Source: JAFGSG01 sp964626055 (GTDB lineage Bacteria > Spirochaetota > UBA4802 > JAFGDQ01). From it: DNA of 50,132 nucleotides. How positions within the stretch are numbered: the stretch's first letter is position 1; each line of letters opens with the position of its first letter. The position numbers were made by a program, and so were the translations under genes. The notes under the pieces are model-generated. The model was not told where the DNA came from. It made no database searches and saw only the letters and a list, made by a program, of their open reading frames with translations. Below are positions 8,513 through 16,559 of the stretch, one piece after another. The DNA is taken from assembly GCA_964626055.1 (NCBI GenBank), contig CAZVDF010000020.1, forward strand, positions 1-50,132, given 5' to 3'.

Positions 8513-9898
8513 TTATTCCTCAACAATTTTTTTCAATAAATTTATTTGTCTTTCAATTTCCTTTTTCGAGGTACTCCCCAACGATTCTTTTCTTTCCGGC
8601 GAAGATCTAGGATCAAGTATTCCGGCTACATCATCCGAAAATTTATCGGAAAATTTTTTTAAAGTATCGGCGGGGAGTTTAAAAAAGTCGGCATTGTTCT
8701 TTTCGCAATACTGAACAATATTGCCGATGATCTCGTGCGATTCCCTGAACGGAACTTTTTTCTTTACAAGATAATCTGCAAGATCGACTGCCGTTGAAAA
8801 ATTGTTATATACGGAAGAACGCATTTTTTCTTTATTGATGCTCATCGACGATAACATCTCATGAATACCTTCGATTGACAGCTTCACGGTGTCTATCGAA
8901 TCGAAAAGAGGCTCTTTATCCTCCTGTAAATCCCTGTTGTACGTAAGCGGGAGCCCTTTAAGGGTCGTCAGAAGCGACAGCAGGTTGCCGAAGAGCCTGC
9001 CGGTTTTCCCCCTTATAAGCTCGGCAACATCGGGATTGCGTTTTTGCGGCATTATGGATGAGCCCGTAGTTACTTTGTCGGAAAGTCTTATAAATGCGAA
9101 CTCGGAAGTCGACCAGATTATAAGCTCTTCGCATAAGCGGGACAGGTGCATCCCCAGAACCGATGCGAAATACATAAAATCAAGGACAAAATCCCTGTCG
9201 CTCACCGTATCCATAGAGTTATAGGTGATCTCGGAGAATTCCAGCTCGCTTTTAAGGAACTCCCTGTCGTTGGCATAGTTCACTCCTGCAAGCGCGCCGA
9301 CTCCCAGAGGCATTTCATCGGAAGCGATCCCGGCATGATCCAGTCTTTTGATATCGCGTGTAATCTGCCACGCATATACGAGCATATGCTGGCTGAACCT
9401 TACGGGCTGGGCTACCTGCATATGCGTGTAACCCGGCATCTCAATATCAATATTTTTTTCAGCTAATGTCACAAGCAAAAGCAATAAGTTCTTTAACCTG
9501 ACTTTTATCTCAGCCGATTCCTCTTTCAAATATAACCGTAGATCAAGGGCAATCTGATCATTGCGGGACCGCGCAGTATGAAGCTTTTTCCCGGCTTCGC
9601 CGATACGTTCGGTTAAACGAGCTTCAATATTCATATGAATATCTTCAAGAGAAGCATCGAATTCAAAGCTGCCCGCTTCTATTTCTCTCTGGATTTGCTC
9701 AAGCCCCTTTCTTATGCTCTCAAGTTCCCCGGCGGATAAAATACCTGTCTTTGCGAGCATCTTTGCGTGCGCGACGGATCCTTTTATATCCTGTCTGTAA
9801 AGTCTTGAATCGAAATGAATGGAAGCGGATATTTTCTCCGTGATGCCGGAAGTCGGCTCACTGAAACGTCCGCCCCATAGTTTTTTATTTTTTTTCAT
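8513..9898 (-). CDS. argH: Argininosuccinate lyase
   Basis: ArgH splits argininosuccinate into arginine and fumarate, the last step of arginine synthesis. The superfamily signature GSSIMPQKRNPDVAE is present, as are KLWGGRFSE at the N-terminus, LHTARSRNDQIALDLRLY, MPGYTHMQVAQPVRFSQHML and the C-terminal DLADYLVKK.VPFRE.HEI block. I start at the ATG at 9896-9898 (MKKNKKLWGGRF, 461 residues). An in-frame GTG 42 bases upstream would add a tail with no family support and has no better ribosome-binding site. Upstream lies a long GC-rich palindrome. No other arginine gene is in the window. Confidence 0.95.
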   Translation of the reverse strand: MKKNKKLWGGRFSEPTSGITEKISASIHFDSRLYRQDIKGSVAHAKMLAKTGILSAGELESIRKGLEQIQREIEAGSFEFDASLEDIHMNIEARLTERIGEAGKKLHTARSRNDQIALDLRLYLKEESAEIKVRLKNLLLLLVTLAEKNIDIEMPGYTHMQVAQPVRFSQHMLVYAWQITRDIKRLDHAGIASDEMPLGVGALAGVNYANDREFLKSELEFSEITYNSMDTVSDRDFVLDFMYFASVLGMHLSRLCEELIIWSTSEFAFIRLSDKVTTGSSIMPQKRNPDVAELIRGKTGRLFGNLLSLLTTLKGLPLTYNRDLQEDKEPLFDSIDTVKLSIEGIHEMLSSMSINKEKMRSSVYNNFSTAVDLADYLVKKKVPFRESHEIIGNIVQYCEKNNADFFKLPADTLKKFSDKFSDDVAGILDPRSSPERKESLGSTSKKEIERQINLLKKIVEE

Positions 9899-9972
9899 GC
9901 AAGTATATGGAACAGAATTCAATAGTAATTTATATTTCACAATGAAGAAAAATATTGGGAAATTTTTTCCCT

Positions 9973-10109
9973 CCCCCTGTCCCCGTGCGAAGCCTCCCCT
10001 GGGGACAAAGGGAGCACCATCTTGGAAAAAAATCCGATATTCATCTTCTGTTCTTCACAACCGGTGCCCCCCCTCGTCCCAATGGGAGGCTTCGCACGGG
10101 ATTAGGGGG
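9973..10109. repeat. GC-rich palindromic element with about 46-base arms
   Basis: Arms at 9973-10018 and 10063-10109 are imperfect inverted copies. The heart, CCCGTGCGAAGCCTCCC at 9982-9998, pairs exactly with 10084-10100. Pairing continues outward through CCCCCT/AGGGGG and inward through GGGGAC/GTCCC and GGGAGCACC/GGTGCCCCCC. A 44-base AT-richer loop separates the arms. It sits between argH and the flagellar block in otherwise AT-rich DNA. It could be a miniature mobile element, a REP-like repeat or a strong bidirectional terminator; only one copy is in this window. Confidence 0.75.
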
Positions 10110-10195
10110 CCGAAAGCATTATCTATATCAGTATTTTTTCTAATTTATGTATATTTTCTAATTTTCCTGAACTATCCAGATGTTTCAAAAATTAA

Positions 10196-11203
10196 TTATA
10201 CCTTTTTTTCGATATAACCGACCAGGGCATCAATATAAGTATCCAGATTTTCCAGAGAAGATTTCATTTCGTATTCAAGAATATCCGAAAGGCTGATTAT
10301 ATCGTTATTTTCCATTGCCTTTATAATATTATTTAAATGATCCTTAATCTCGCTGTTCTTTTTATTAAGAGAGATGCCGTCTGCCGCTACTTTCTCCGGG
10401 TCGATGCCGAAAACGGACACGATCTGGAAACAGGCTCTTTTGTAATTGAAAATAAAATTGATGAACAGGTCGAGTTTTTCGGCTCCTGCCCGATCGTTTC
10501 CGGTCTGATACAGGACAGCTATTTCTTCAAGGTTTTTGAGCTGTGCATGTATGTCATCTTTAATACCGGACAGTGTCCTTAAAAGTACATCGGGAGAATC
10601 CGTGCTCTGTATGACAAGCGAGTTCATATCCCCGCTCATTAAAAGCATTTTAAATATATTGCTTATTTCGGAGAATATTTCAATATCGTCTTCAATAGAT
10701 TGAAGTAATTTTTCAGTTTTTTTCTTATTTTTAATTAAACTGTTTTTAAAGCTGATAATTCTTTCAACGTAGAATGAAATATTGTCATCTTTATATTTAA
10801 TTTCATGCGGATTAATACCGAGAAGATCGGATATCTTGCCAAGGACTTCCGATATCCAGTCTATGCCGGCAGCGGCATTCTCTATTTCTCCGGCTTCAAT
10901 TGCGCCTTCCGCTATTGCTTTCTTAAAAAATTCCCGTGATCTCGCGCAGTACTCCATACATTCATTCATGGATGAAACGACAATATCCGCTTTTGACAGA
11001 ACTATGCAGTTCAGCGTATCAATATCATCTATCGGGATATCCGGGATTTTATCGACAGGATAATAATGATTATTAATGGCCGTTTCGGCAAATACCAGGT
11101 TCCTGTTTTTTGTCCAGTCGGCAATTGAATTTACTACTTCCGCAATTGTCTTCTCACCGCTTAGCTCAAAATCCACCGGGCGGCTGTTTATCTGAATTTC
11201 CAT
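10196..11203 (-). CDS. Unknown protein linked to FliD; possible beta-grasp head and helical body
   Basis: I do not recognise a named family for this 335-residue protein. It starts 26 bases after the fliD stop on the same strand, so it is almost certainly co-expressed with the filament cap. Residues 1-70 (MEIQINSRPVDFELSGEKTIAEVVNSIADW, then FAETAINNHYYPVDK and LNCIVLSK) read like a small beta-grasp fold. The rest (about 72-335) is almost entirely helical, with charged, heptad-like stretches such as KNKKKTEKLLQSIEDDIEIF and two roughly similar halves. There is no signal peptide or membrane segment. By position and shape it might be a cytoplasmic export chaperone for FliD, playing the part of FliT, or a co-regulator. 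That is inference only. Confidence 0.7.
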   Translation of the reverse strand: MEIQINSRPVDFELSGEKTIAEVVNSIADWTKNRNLVFAETAINNHYYPVDKIPDIPIDDIDTLNCIVLSKADIVVSSMNECMEYCARSREFFKKAIAEGAIEAGEIENAAAGIDWISEVLGKISDLLGINPHEIKYKDDNISFYVERIISFKNSLIKNKKKTEKLLQSIEDDIEIFSEISNIFKMLLMSGDMNSLVIQSTDSPDVLLRTLSGIKDDIHAQLKNLEEIAVLYQTGNDRAGAEKLDLFINFIFNYKRACFQIVSVFGIDPEKVAADGISLNKKNSEIKDHLNNIIKAMENNDIISLSDILEYEMKSSLENLDTYIDALVGYIEKKV

Positions 11204-11229
11204 TTCTCCTCGCGACTGAAAAAAAATAT

Positions 11230-13266
11230 CTATTTTTTATTGGAATTATTATTATCATTATCCTGTAAACCCATATTCATTTTAAGCCAGTTCCCCTGGC
11301 TTTTGGTTTCATTGACCGATTTTTCCATTGAGGCAAATTTTATTCTTAATTTTTCCTCGTATTTTTTTAAATGTTCCTTGTGCCTGTCAATCCTGTTATC
11401 CGTGCTCTTTATCGATTCATTCTCGACATCGATCTTGTTCGCAATAACACTCCTGCCCGACATTAAGTACGGCCTTAAATATGTTTCAATTCTGTATGCC
11501 AGGCCGTTATCTATCCTGCTGTCCCCGTCCGTATCGGAACCGAAGAAATCGGTAATACCGCCAGGATTATTCTCAATTGTGTTTTTCAGCTTTGCTTCGT
11601 CGATTACGAGCTTGCCCTCTTTAATCGATTCCCATTCCGCGTTTATCGCGCCTGTTGAAATCCCGGTCTGCACAAGTATTTTAATCGGATTTTCGTTTCT
11701 TGAAGGATACGAATCCCCTATTGCAGTCTTTAAAGAGTTTTCCAGCCTCAGTATGGTCATATCGCCCACGAACAGACCTATATCATTTTTTGATTTTGCA
11801 AAATTATCCGGCTTTACAATATTAGTCGTCCTGGTGAGCTTGCCGTTCAAATCCAGATAATCGTTATAGGCTTTAACAAATTTTTTGATTTTATCGACCG
11901 ATTTCTCGATATCCGGTTCAATTGTCAGCGTCACCGGGTCGTTTGAGCTGCGCTTTAAAGTGAGTTCAACTCCTTTAATTATGTCATTTATATTATTGTT
12001 CTTATCCCTGACGAGCTCGACGCCGTCCAGCTCGATCTTCGCATTCGCCGCCTTTTTAACTACATTCTTCGGTTCCAGAATACCCGTGCCTTTGATCGGG
12101 GTCGCTATGCTGCCGGCCGAAAATACCGCCGTACCGTCATTACAATAAAAAATAATTCTCGATACGGTCTTTCCTTCAAAATCATTCCCGACCGGCAATA
12201 TCTGCTTCCCTTTAACATCTTTACCGCGTTCGTATATTTTTTCAGCGCGCCTGTCGTTGTCGGTTACGACGACGCCTATGCCGACTATATCCTGAATTTT
12301 CTTTTTATCATCCGCCTGTTCAAGAGGTCTGATCCTGGAAACATTATATCCTTTCAGCTTAATGCCTTTAATCGTAATTTCTTCCTCGGGCCCCATTTCC
12401 ATTCGGAACGGGATAGACTCTTCTTCGATGACCTCTTTTTTATAATCAACATTCACTTCGAGTACAGTATCTTTTTTAACTGCGGAAGGAACCGGAAGAA
12501 CGAATTCGCGCCAGAGAACGCCTTCTATCCTGACTGAATTTCCGTCCCTTGCCACATCAAGACTTCCGTCCTCTTTAGGGATTTCCCTTGCGCCGGCGTA
12601 AGCAGAAAAATATTTTTTATCGAATACCAGCCTAACTTTTTCCTGATTTTCCCCTCTTTCACCAGTTATCATCCCGATCTTCTTCAAAAAATCCTTATCG
12701 CCAGTAAGAATGATTTCTCCTTTTTCCCCGGGGACTTTAGATTCAATTGTTAAAATATAATTGTTGCCCTCCGTTTTGACGTAGGTTGTCGACACGATAT
12801 CCGAAGCATTCTCGGCTATTTTATCCCGCAGGTTCTCAAGTGAACCGCCTTTAAAGCTAACGGTTTGCGACTCTTTGTTAACGGTGATCTTAAATTTGGC
12901 AGGAGGCAATTTTTCATCTTTGCTTACTTTATCGCTCGATATCTTATGATTTGATGCGAGTTCCTTGACTTTGATCTCTCTTGTGCCTTTATCCGCTATT
13001 TTATTGGCGGTAGCTTCCAGAATGCCCTGATTTGACGAAATTGCTTTTTTATCATTATATGACGCTTTATACCCGTATAAATCCTTTGCAGCTTCATTTA
13101 ACTTTGTTAAGTTCGTCTTTAGATCGCCAAGGGCATCTTTTCTTTTCTGGTAGGTTTCCTTCTCGCTCGTCCATTTGATTATCGGTCTGGCTTCAACCTC
13201 AACGAGCTTTTGGATTATATTGTCGGTGTCCAGCCCTGAGGACATCCCTCCCATCGTTACCGGCAT
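11230..13266 (-). CDS. fliD: Flagellar filament cap protein FliD (HAP2)
   Basis: FliD caps the growing filament and folds flagellin as it is added. The N-terminal domain (about 1-110) has MSSGLDTDNIIQKLVEVEARPI, then KDALGDLKTNLTKLNEAAKDLY and VKELASNHKISSDKV, as in FliD_N. The C-terminal domain (about 425-660) has DGVELVRDKNNNINDIIKGVELTLKR, VKAYNDYLDLNGKLT and GISTGAINAEWESIKEGKLVIDEAKL, and ends in a coiled coil, RIDRHKEHLKKYEEKLRIKFASMEKSV. At 678 residues it is longer than enteric FliD because of a large middle region, as is common in spirochaetes. The ribosome-binding site is weak. It is separated from flaG by 513 bases that include a terminator, so it probably has its own promoter. Confidence 0.95.
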   Translation of the reverse strand: MPVTMGGMSSGLDTDNIIQKLVEVEARPIIKWTSEKETYQKRKDALGDLKTNLTKLNEAAKDLYGYKASYNDKKAISSNQGILEATANKIADKGTREIKVKELASNHKISSDKVSKDEKLPPAKFKITVNKESQTVSFKGGSLENLRDKIAENASDIVSTTYVKTEGNNYILTIESKVPGEKGEIILTGDKDFLKKIGMITGERGENQEKVRLVFDKKYFSAYAGAREIPKEDGSLDVARDGNSVRIEGVLWREFVLPVPSAVKKDTVLEVNVDYKKEVIEEESIPFRMEMGPEEEITIKGIKLKGYNVSRIRPLEQADDKKKIQDIVGIGVVVTDNDRRAEKIYERGKDVKGKQILPVGNDFEGKTVSRIIFYCNDGTAVFSAGSIATPIKGTGILEPKNVVKKAANAKIELDGVELVRDKNNNINDIIKGVELTLKRSSNDPVTLTIEPDIEKSVDKIKKFVKAYNDYLDLNGKLTRTTNIVKPDNFAKSKNDIGLFVGDMTILRLENSLKTAIGDSYPSRNENPIKILVQTGISTGAINAEWESIKEGKLVIDEAKLKNTIENNPGGITDFFGSDTDGDSRIDNGLAYRIETYLRPYLMSGRSVIANKIDVENESIKSTDNRIDRHKEHLKKYEEKLRIKFASMEKSVNETKSQGNWLKMNMGLQDNDNNNSNKK

Positions 13267-13779
13267 ATTAATATCCCGTTTAAACCTTTAAAAATAATGG
13301 ATTTGCTGCATCACTAAATTCTATTCAGCAGGAGTCACGGAATATCCGTCCCCAGGCAATCCGCAAAATGATTATCCATAATGCGCCGTGTTATGCAACA
13401 AATTCAATGTATAATCTCACACTAATATAAATGAAATCACAGAATATATCAATATATTGTCGGTAAAATAAATAAATAATATTATCTTTTATTATAAATT
13501 AACTCAGGAATTCCGGCTTATTGATCAGTCTTTATAAATGAAAAACCCTCTTAACGGTCATTTTAAGAGGGTTTTATATTGAAAATATTATTATAATTTC
13601 CCGGTTATACTGAAAATATTCAGATTCCAGATCTAGTCGTTCACTCTTCAAGATAATTTTTTAAAATAGGTAAAGCTGTCTCCGCAGGATAAATTTTACT
13701 TTATATCCCGTAACTATAATGCGTTGCAGTCAAACTAAATTTAAATATATTTATCTAAAATATATTTAATCCGGAATCC
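13267..13779. other. Intergenic region between flaG and fliD
   Basis: These 513 bases hold no convincing gene. They contain a strong hairpin terminator at 13542-13575. The part nearest fliD (13267-13440) should carry the fliD promoter on the minus strand, but I could not pick a clear one. A pair of related words, GGATTTGCTGCATCACTAAA and ATTCTATTCAGCAGGAG, lies at 13299-13338 without forming a convincing structure. Confidence 0.6.
13542..13575. terminator. Bidirectional intrinsic terminator downstream of flaG
   Basis: AAAACCCTCTTAA at 13542-13554 pairs perfectly with TTAAGAGGGTTTT at 13563-13575 across an eight-base loop. A-rich and T-rich flanks give a U tract in either direction. On the minus strand it would end flaB-flaG transcripts about 200 bases after flaG, and it separates them from fliD. 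Confidence 0.85.
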
Positions 13780-14130
13780 TTATCGGGATTCATCAACAAA
13801 CATCCCTATCATCTCATGCATGCGCTCAAGCAATCTGATCATCTCTTTTGGAGGGATCTCTCTAATAACTTCATTAGTGTTCCCATTAATGAATTTAAGA
13901 ATAACCCTGTTGGTTTTTTCATGAAAGCTGAAACTTACCCTCTGATTCACAGATTTCGCAGCTGAGTTAAGAGTATCAACAATATTGTTGATGTTCTCCG
14001 TTGAAAGTTTAACATCTCTAAACGGTTTTTCCATCCCCGACGAAACGTATTCCGTCTGAGGTTTTGCGCTGGAAATTCTTGTTTGAGAGATATTATCAAC
14101 CTTATTTGCAATTATGTTGTTAATATCCAT
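13780..14130 (-). CDS. flaG: FlaG family flagellar protein
   Basis: The protein of about 116 residues has a disordered N-terminal half and the conserved FlaG C-terminal domain NQRVSFSFHEKTNRVILKFINGNTNEVIREIPPKEMIRLLERMHEMIGMFVDE. FlaG proteins are encoded beside flagellin and FliD in many bacteria and influence filament length; the mechanism is not settled. The start is placed at the ATG at 14128-14130 because GGAGGT lies seven bases before it. An ATG 12 bases further upstream overlaps that ribosome-binding site and is unlikely to be used. The gene lies 149 bases after flaB1 with a stable hairpin in between, so its expression may be lower than that of the flagellin. Confidence 0.88.
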   Translation of the reverse strand: MDINNIIANKVDNISQTRISSAKPQTEYVSSGMEKPFRDVKLSTENINNIVDTLNSAAKSVNQRVSFSFHEKTNRVILKFINGNTNEVIREIPPKEMIRLLERMHEMIGMFVDESR

Positions 14131-14203
14131 AAATACCTCCATGTATGCGGCCCTGAAAAAATATGTTTCAACCGGCCTTTCGTATCCTCCTGTTTGAAAA
14201 AGA

Positions 14204-14240
14204 TTTCTCCTCTCCTTTTAAAAAGTGCGGAGAGGAGAAA
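14204..14240 (-). terminator. Hairpin between flaB1 and flaG
   Basis: TTTCTCCTCTCC at 14204-14215 pairs perfectly with GGAGAGGAGAAA at 14229-14240 across a 13-base loop. Read on the minus strand, the stem is followed by TCTTTTTC. It lies 40 bases after the flaB1 stop. It could be a partial terminator or a 3' stabiliser that lets flagellin mRNA outnumber flaG mRNA. Confidence 0.7.
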
Positions 14241-14279
14241 GTCAACTCGCTGCTTAGTTGATCGAAATCCTAAAGATTC

Positions 14280-15125
14280 TTATTTGAGCAGTTCCAGGAC
14301 ATTTTTAGGCATTAAATTTGCCTGAGCCAACATCGAAGTACTACTCTGCAATAGAATCTGATTCTTTGTAAACTCAATCAACTCTGAAGCCATATCCGTA
14401 TCCCGTATCCGGGAATCGGCTGCGACCATGTTCTCGTAGTTCCTGGTAAGAGCCCTTACTGTATTCTCTATTCTGTTGTAATACGCGCCCAGATCTGCCC
14501 TCTGTCTATTCAGCTTGGTTAAGGCCGTGTCGACATACCCTATCATGGCATTTGCATTCCCAACAGTAGATATCGAGCGTTTACGTTCCCCTGCCTCCAT
14601 TAGATTCAGGGCTTTCGCGCTCATTGTTGCAATAAATGCTTTGATCCGCTGATCCTGGTTCGGTCCCACATGGAAAAACATACTGCCGATTTTACTCCCT
14701 CTGGAATAGCGCCCGGTCAGTATCTTAAGCCTGTTGAATTCCGACGAAGTGGATATTCTGTCCACCTCCTCTATCAACTGTGAAACCTCGACCTGAAGCT
14801 GCTGCCTGTCGGAATTCGAATAAATTCCGTTTGCAGCCTGGACCGACAGCATCCGTATTCTCTGAAGGATATCGTTCAGCTGATGAAGAGATCCTTCTGC
14901 GACCTGTACAAAAGAAAGACCGTTCTCGGCATTCTTTTCAGCCTGGGACAGGCCGTTTATCTGTGTACGCATCTTTTCAGATACGGCCAGACCGGAAGCA
15001 TCATCACCCGCCGTATTTATCCTTTCACCGGATGCCAGCTTCTCAATTGACTTACCGAGTTTCTCCGAGATGAACTGAATCTGCCGATTAGCGAATATGG
15101 CACTCATATTATGATTGATTCTCAT
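14280..15125 (-). CDS. flaB: Flagellin core subunit, FlaB type (first paralogue)
   Basis: The 281-residue protein is a filament core subunit of presumed periplasmic flagella. It has only the conserved terminal D0/D1 helices: MRINHNMSAIFANRQIQF, ASGERINTAGDDASGLAVSEKMRTQINGLSQAEKNAENGLSFVQVAEGSL at the N-terminus, and ADLGAYYNRIENTVRALTRNYENMVAADSRIRDTDMASELIEFTKNQILLQSSTSMLAQANLMPKNVLELL at the C-terminus. The short centre FFHVGPNQDQRIKAFIATMSAKAL is characteristic of spirochaete FlaB. It has no signal peptide, as expected for flagellar type III export. GGGAGGG precedes the ATG. It follows the second paralogue, with a 328-base structured spacer between them. The numbering of the paralogues here is mine. 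Confidence 0.96.
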   Translation of the reverse strand: MRINHNMSAIFANRQIQFISEKLGKSIEKLASGERINTAGDDASGLAVSEKMRTQINGLSQAEKNAENGLSFVQVAEGSLHQLNDILQRIRMLSVQAANGIYSNSDRQQLQVEVSQLIEEVDRISTSSEFNRLKILTGRYSRGSKIGSMFFHVGPNQDQRIKAFIATMSAKALNLMEAGERKRSISTVGNANAMIGYVDTALTKLNRQRADLGAYYNRIENTVRALTRNYENMVAADSRIRDTDMASELIEFTKNQILLQSSTSMLAQANLMPKNVLELLK

Positions 15126-15310
15126 ATTAAACTTTCCCTCCCTGTGGTTGTTTAATTCGGAATCGTCCGTTTTAATTTATATTAAACAATCCCGGATTTT
15201 CTGGCTTCCTCCAAAGAAAAAGCCGGATCTGTCTTACACAGACCAAAGGTTTACTCCTTGATAGTGCCGCCCGAACTGCCCATGGTTCAGACAACACTGG
15301 CACCGGAACC

Positions 15311-15359
15311 TGTTCCGGCAGCCAGTGATGCCCTCCATGCATCACCAACTGCCGGAACA
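15311..15359 (-). promoter_or_regulatory. Two-tier hairpin in the flagellin leader
   Basis: TGTTCCGGCAG at 15311-15321 pairs exactly with CTGCCGGAACA at 15349-15359. Inside, GTGATG at 15325-15330 pairs with CATCAC at 15340-15345 around a nine-base loop, leaving a three-base internal loop on each side. No U tract follows on the minus strand, so it is not a classic terminator. It could protect or process the flaB1 mRNA, or act in attenuation. Confidence 0.7.
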
Positions 15360-15415
15360 GCCGATGATCGCAGGCAGAGCCATAGCGAAAGGGAAGAAAA
15401 GTGAGAACCAACTAT

Positions 15416-15429
15416 AGTTTTCAAAGAAC
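15416..15429 (-). promoter_or_regulatory. boxA-like word upstream of flaB1
   Basis: On the minus strand this reads GTTCTTTGAAAACT, identical over 14 bases to the word upstream of the other flagellin gene at 16519-16532. It resembles the boxA of rRNA leaders in low-GC bacteria, where NusB and S10 bind. It starts 25 bases after the upstream flagellin stop codon. Confidence 0.55.
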
Positions 15430-15453
15430 TGATTTTTGCGTATTAAAATTGTT

Positions 15454-16302
15454 TTAGCCCAACAATCTTAATACGGACTGGGGCCGCAGATTTGCCTGGG
15501 CTAGCATGGCAGTACCCGTCTGCACTAAAATGTTGCTTCTGGTAAAATCTACCATCGTCTCTGCCATATCGGCGTCTCTGATCCGTGATTCTGCCGCCTG
15601 AACATTCTCGTATGCCGTCATCAATCCCTTGGCCGTCATTTCCATTCTATTGTAATAAGCTCCAAGATCGGCTCTCTGTTTAGCAAGTCTTTGCAAACTT
15701 GCGTCCATCATGCCGATTGTTTTATTGGCGCCATCCGGACTTGACAGCGACACCGCGATTCTGCCGGATACATCCCTGAATCTGAATGCCTGGGCGGTCA
15801 TTGTGCCGATATAAACCCGTCCCCTCTGGTTCATATTCGGTCCAAGATGGAACCACATGCTCGATTTGGCATTAACTCTCGAGAATTCGCCGGTCAAAAC
15901 CTTGAATCTGTTAAACTCAGCCTGCGAAGCAATCCGGTCAACTTCATCAACAAGCGCCGAAACTTCCACCTGCATCAATTGCCTGTCTTCGGGAGAATAA
16001 ATACCGTTGGCAGATTGAACAGCCAGAACGCGGATCCTTTGAATTATCTGTGCCGATTGATTCAAATATCCTTCCGCCGTCTGCACAAAAGACATACCGT
16101 CTTCCGTGTTTCTCTCTGCCTGTCTGAGTCCCTGAATCTGGGTCCTCATTTTCTCCGAGACAGCCAATCCCGATGCATCGTCGCCGGCTTTATTGATGCG
16201 CTCGCCGGATGCCAGCTTCTCCATGCTTTTGTCAACGCTCCAGTGCGTGAACTTCAACGCTCTGTTTGCATTTACTGCACTCATATTGTGGTTTATTATC
16301 AT
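15454..16302 (-). CDS. flaB: Flagellin core subunit, FlaB type (second paralogue)
   Basis: The 282-residue flagellin of spirochaete FlaB form lies upstream of its paralogue. The N-terminus MIINHNMSAVNANRALKFTHWSVDKSMEKLASGERINKAGDDASGLAVSEKMRTQIQGLRQAERNTEDGMSFVQTAEGYL and the centre WFHLGPNMNQRGRVYIGTMTAQAFRFRD closely match Leptospira-type FlaB as I remember it. The C-terminus ADLGAYYNRMEMTAKGLMTAYENVQAAESRIRDADMAETMVDFTRSNILVQTGTAMLAQANLRPQSVLRLLG is complete. AAAGGAG precedes the ATG. A leader of about 230 bases with a boxA-like word and a hairpin lies upstream. Of the two paralogues this one looks closer to the main spirochaetal core protein; the other is more divergent in the centre. 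Confidence 0.97.
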   Translation of the reverse strand: MIINHNMSAVNANRALKFTHWSVDKSMEKLASGERINKAGDDASGLAVSEKMRTQIQGLRQAERNTEDGMSFVQTAEGYLNQSAQIIQRIRVLAVQSANGIYSPEDRQLMQVEVSALVDEVDRIASQAEFNRFKVLTGEFSRVNAKSSMWFHLGPNMNQRGRVYIGTMTAQAFRFRDVSGRIAVSLSSPDGANKTIGMMDASLQRLAKQRADLGAYYNRMEMTAKGLMTAYENVQAAESRIRDADMAETMVDFTRSNILVQTGTAMLAQANLRPQSVLRLLG

Positions 16303-16518
16303 TTTACACTCCTTTGTTATTTACAGGCTTCCTTGCCAACCGGATCCATAAGGGCAGGTAAAGAACCGGTCGTCGGTCCAACATATATAAATGCTCAAGA
16401 CATTTTAAATATGTCAGCCCTTCCAGGCTTGTTTATGGGCAATTACAAAACTGGAATACAAATAACAAAAGAAAAACCGAGTTTAACGAAGCAAAGCAAT
16501 GCAAATCAATAACCCCAG

Positions 16519-16532
16519 AGTTTTCAAAGAAC
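16519..16532 (-). promoter_or_regulatory. boxA-like word upstream of the first flagellin gene
   Basis: The minus strand reads GTTCTTTGAAAACT, identical to 15416-15429. A perfect seven-pair hairpin (ATGGAGA/TCTCCAT, 16542-16559) lies ten bases upstream, an arrangement reminiscent of a boxB-boxA pair. The flagellin ATG is about 215 bases downstream. Confidence 0.55.
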
Positions 16533-16541
16533 CTGTAAAAC

Positions 16542-16559
16542 ATGGAGACACATCTCCAT
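16542..16559 (-). promoter_or_regulatory. Short hairpin just upstream of the boxA-like word
   Basis: ATGGAGA at 16542-16548 and TCTCCAT at 16553-16559 form a perfect stem closed by a four-base loop. In the flagellin transcript it would come directly before the boxA-like word. Its role is unknown. Confidence 0.5.

Larger units (their letters stand above)
15126..15453 (-). other. Structured spacer / leader between the two flagellin genes
   Basis: These 328 bases hold no convincing gene. A 79-codon open frame on the minus strand has an odd composition (Trp- and Arg-rich) and reads through a perfect hairpin, so I leave it out. From upstream to downstream on the minus strand the spacer carries a boxA-like word (15416-15429), a long two-tier hairpin (15311-15359), GGAGTAAACC near 15250 and the flaB1 ribosome-binding site. 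It looks like an RNA leader with regulatory structure. Confidence 0.65.

Noticed and set aside
9899..9940. GTG start for argH giving 14 extra residues
   Set aside because: The extension has no family support or ribosome-binding site; the ATG at 9896-9898 begins the conserved KKLWGGRF segment.
15172..15411. 79-codon open frame in the flagellin spacer (minus strand)
   Set aside because: It runs through a perfect hairpin, has an unusual Trp- and Arg-rich composition, and fits a leader better than a protein.
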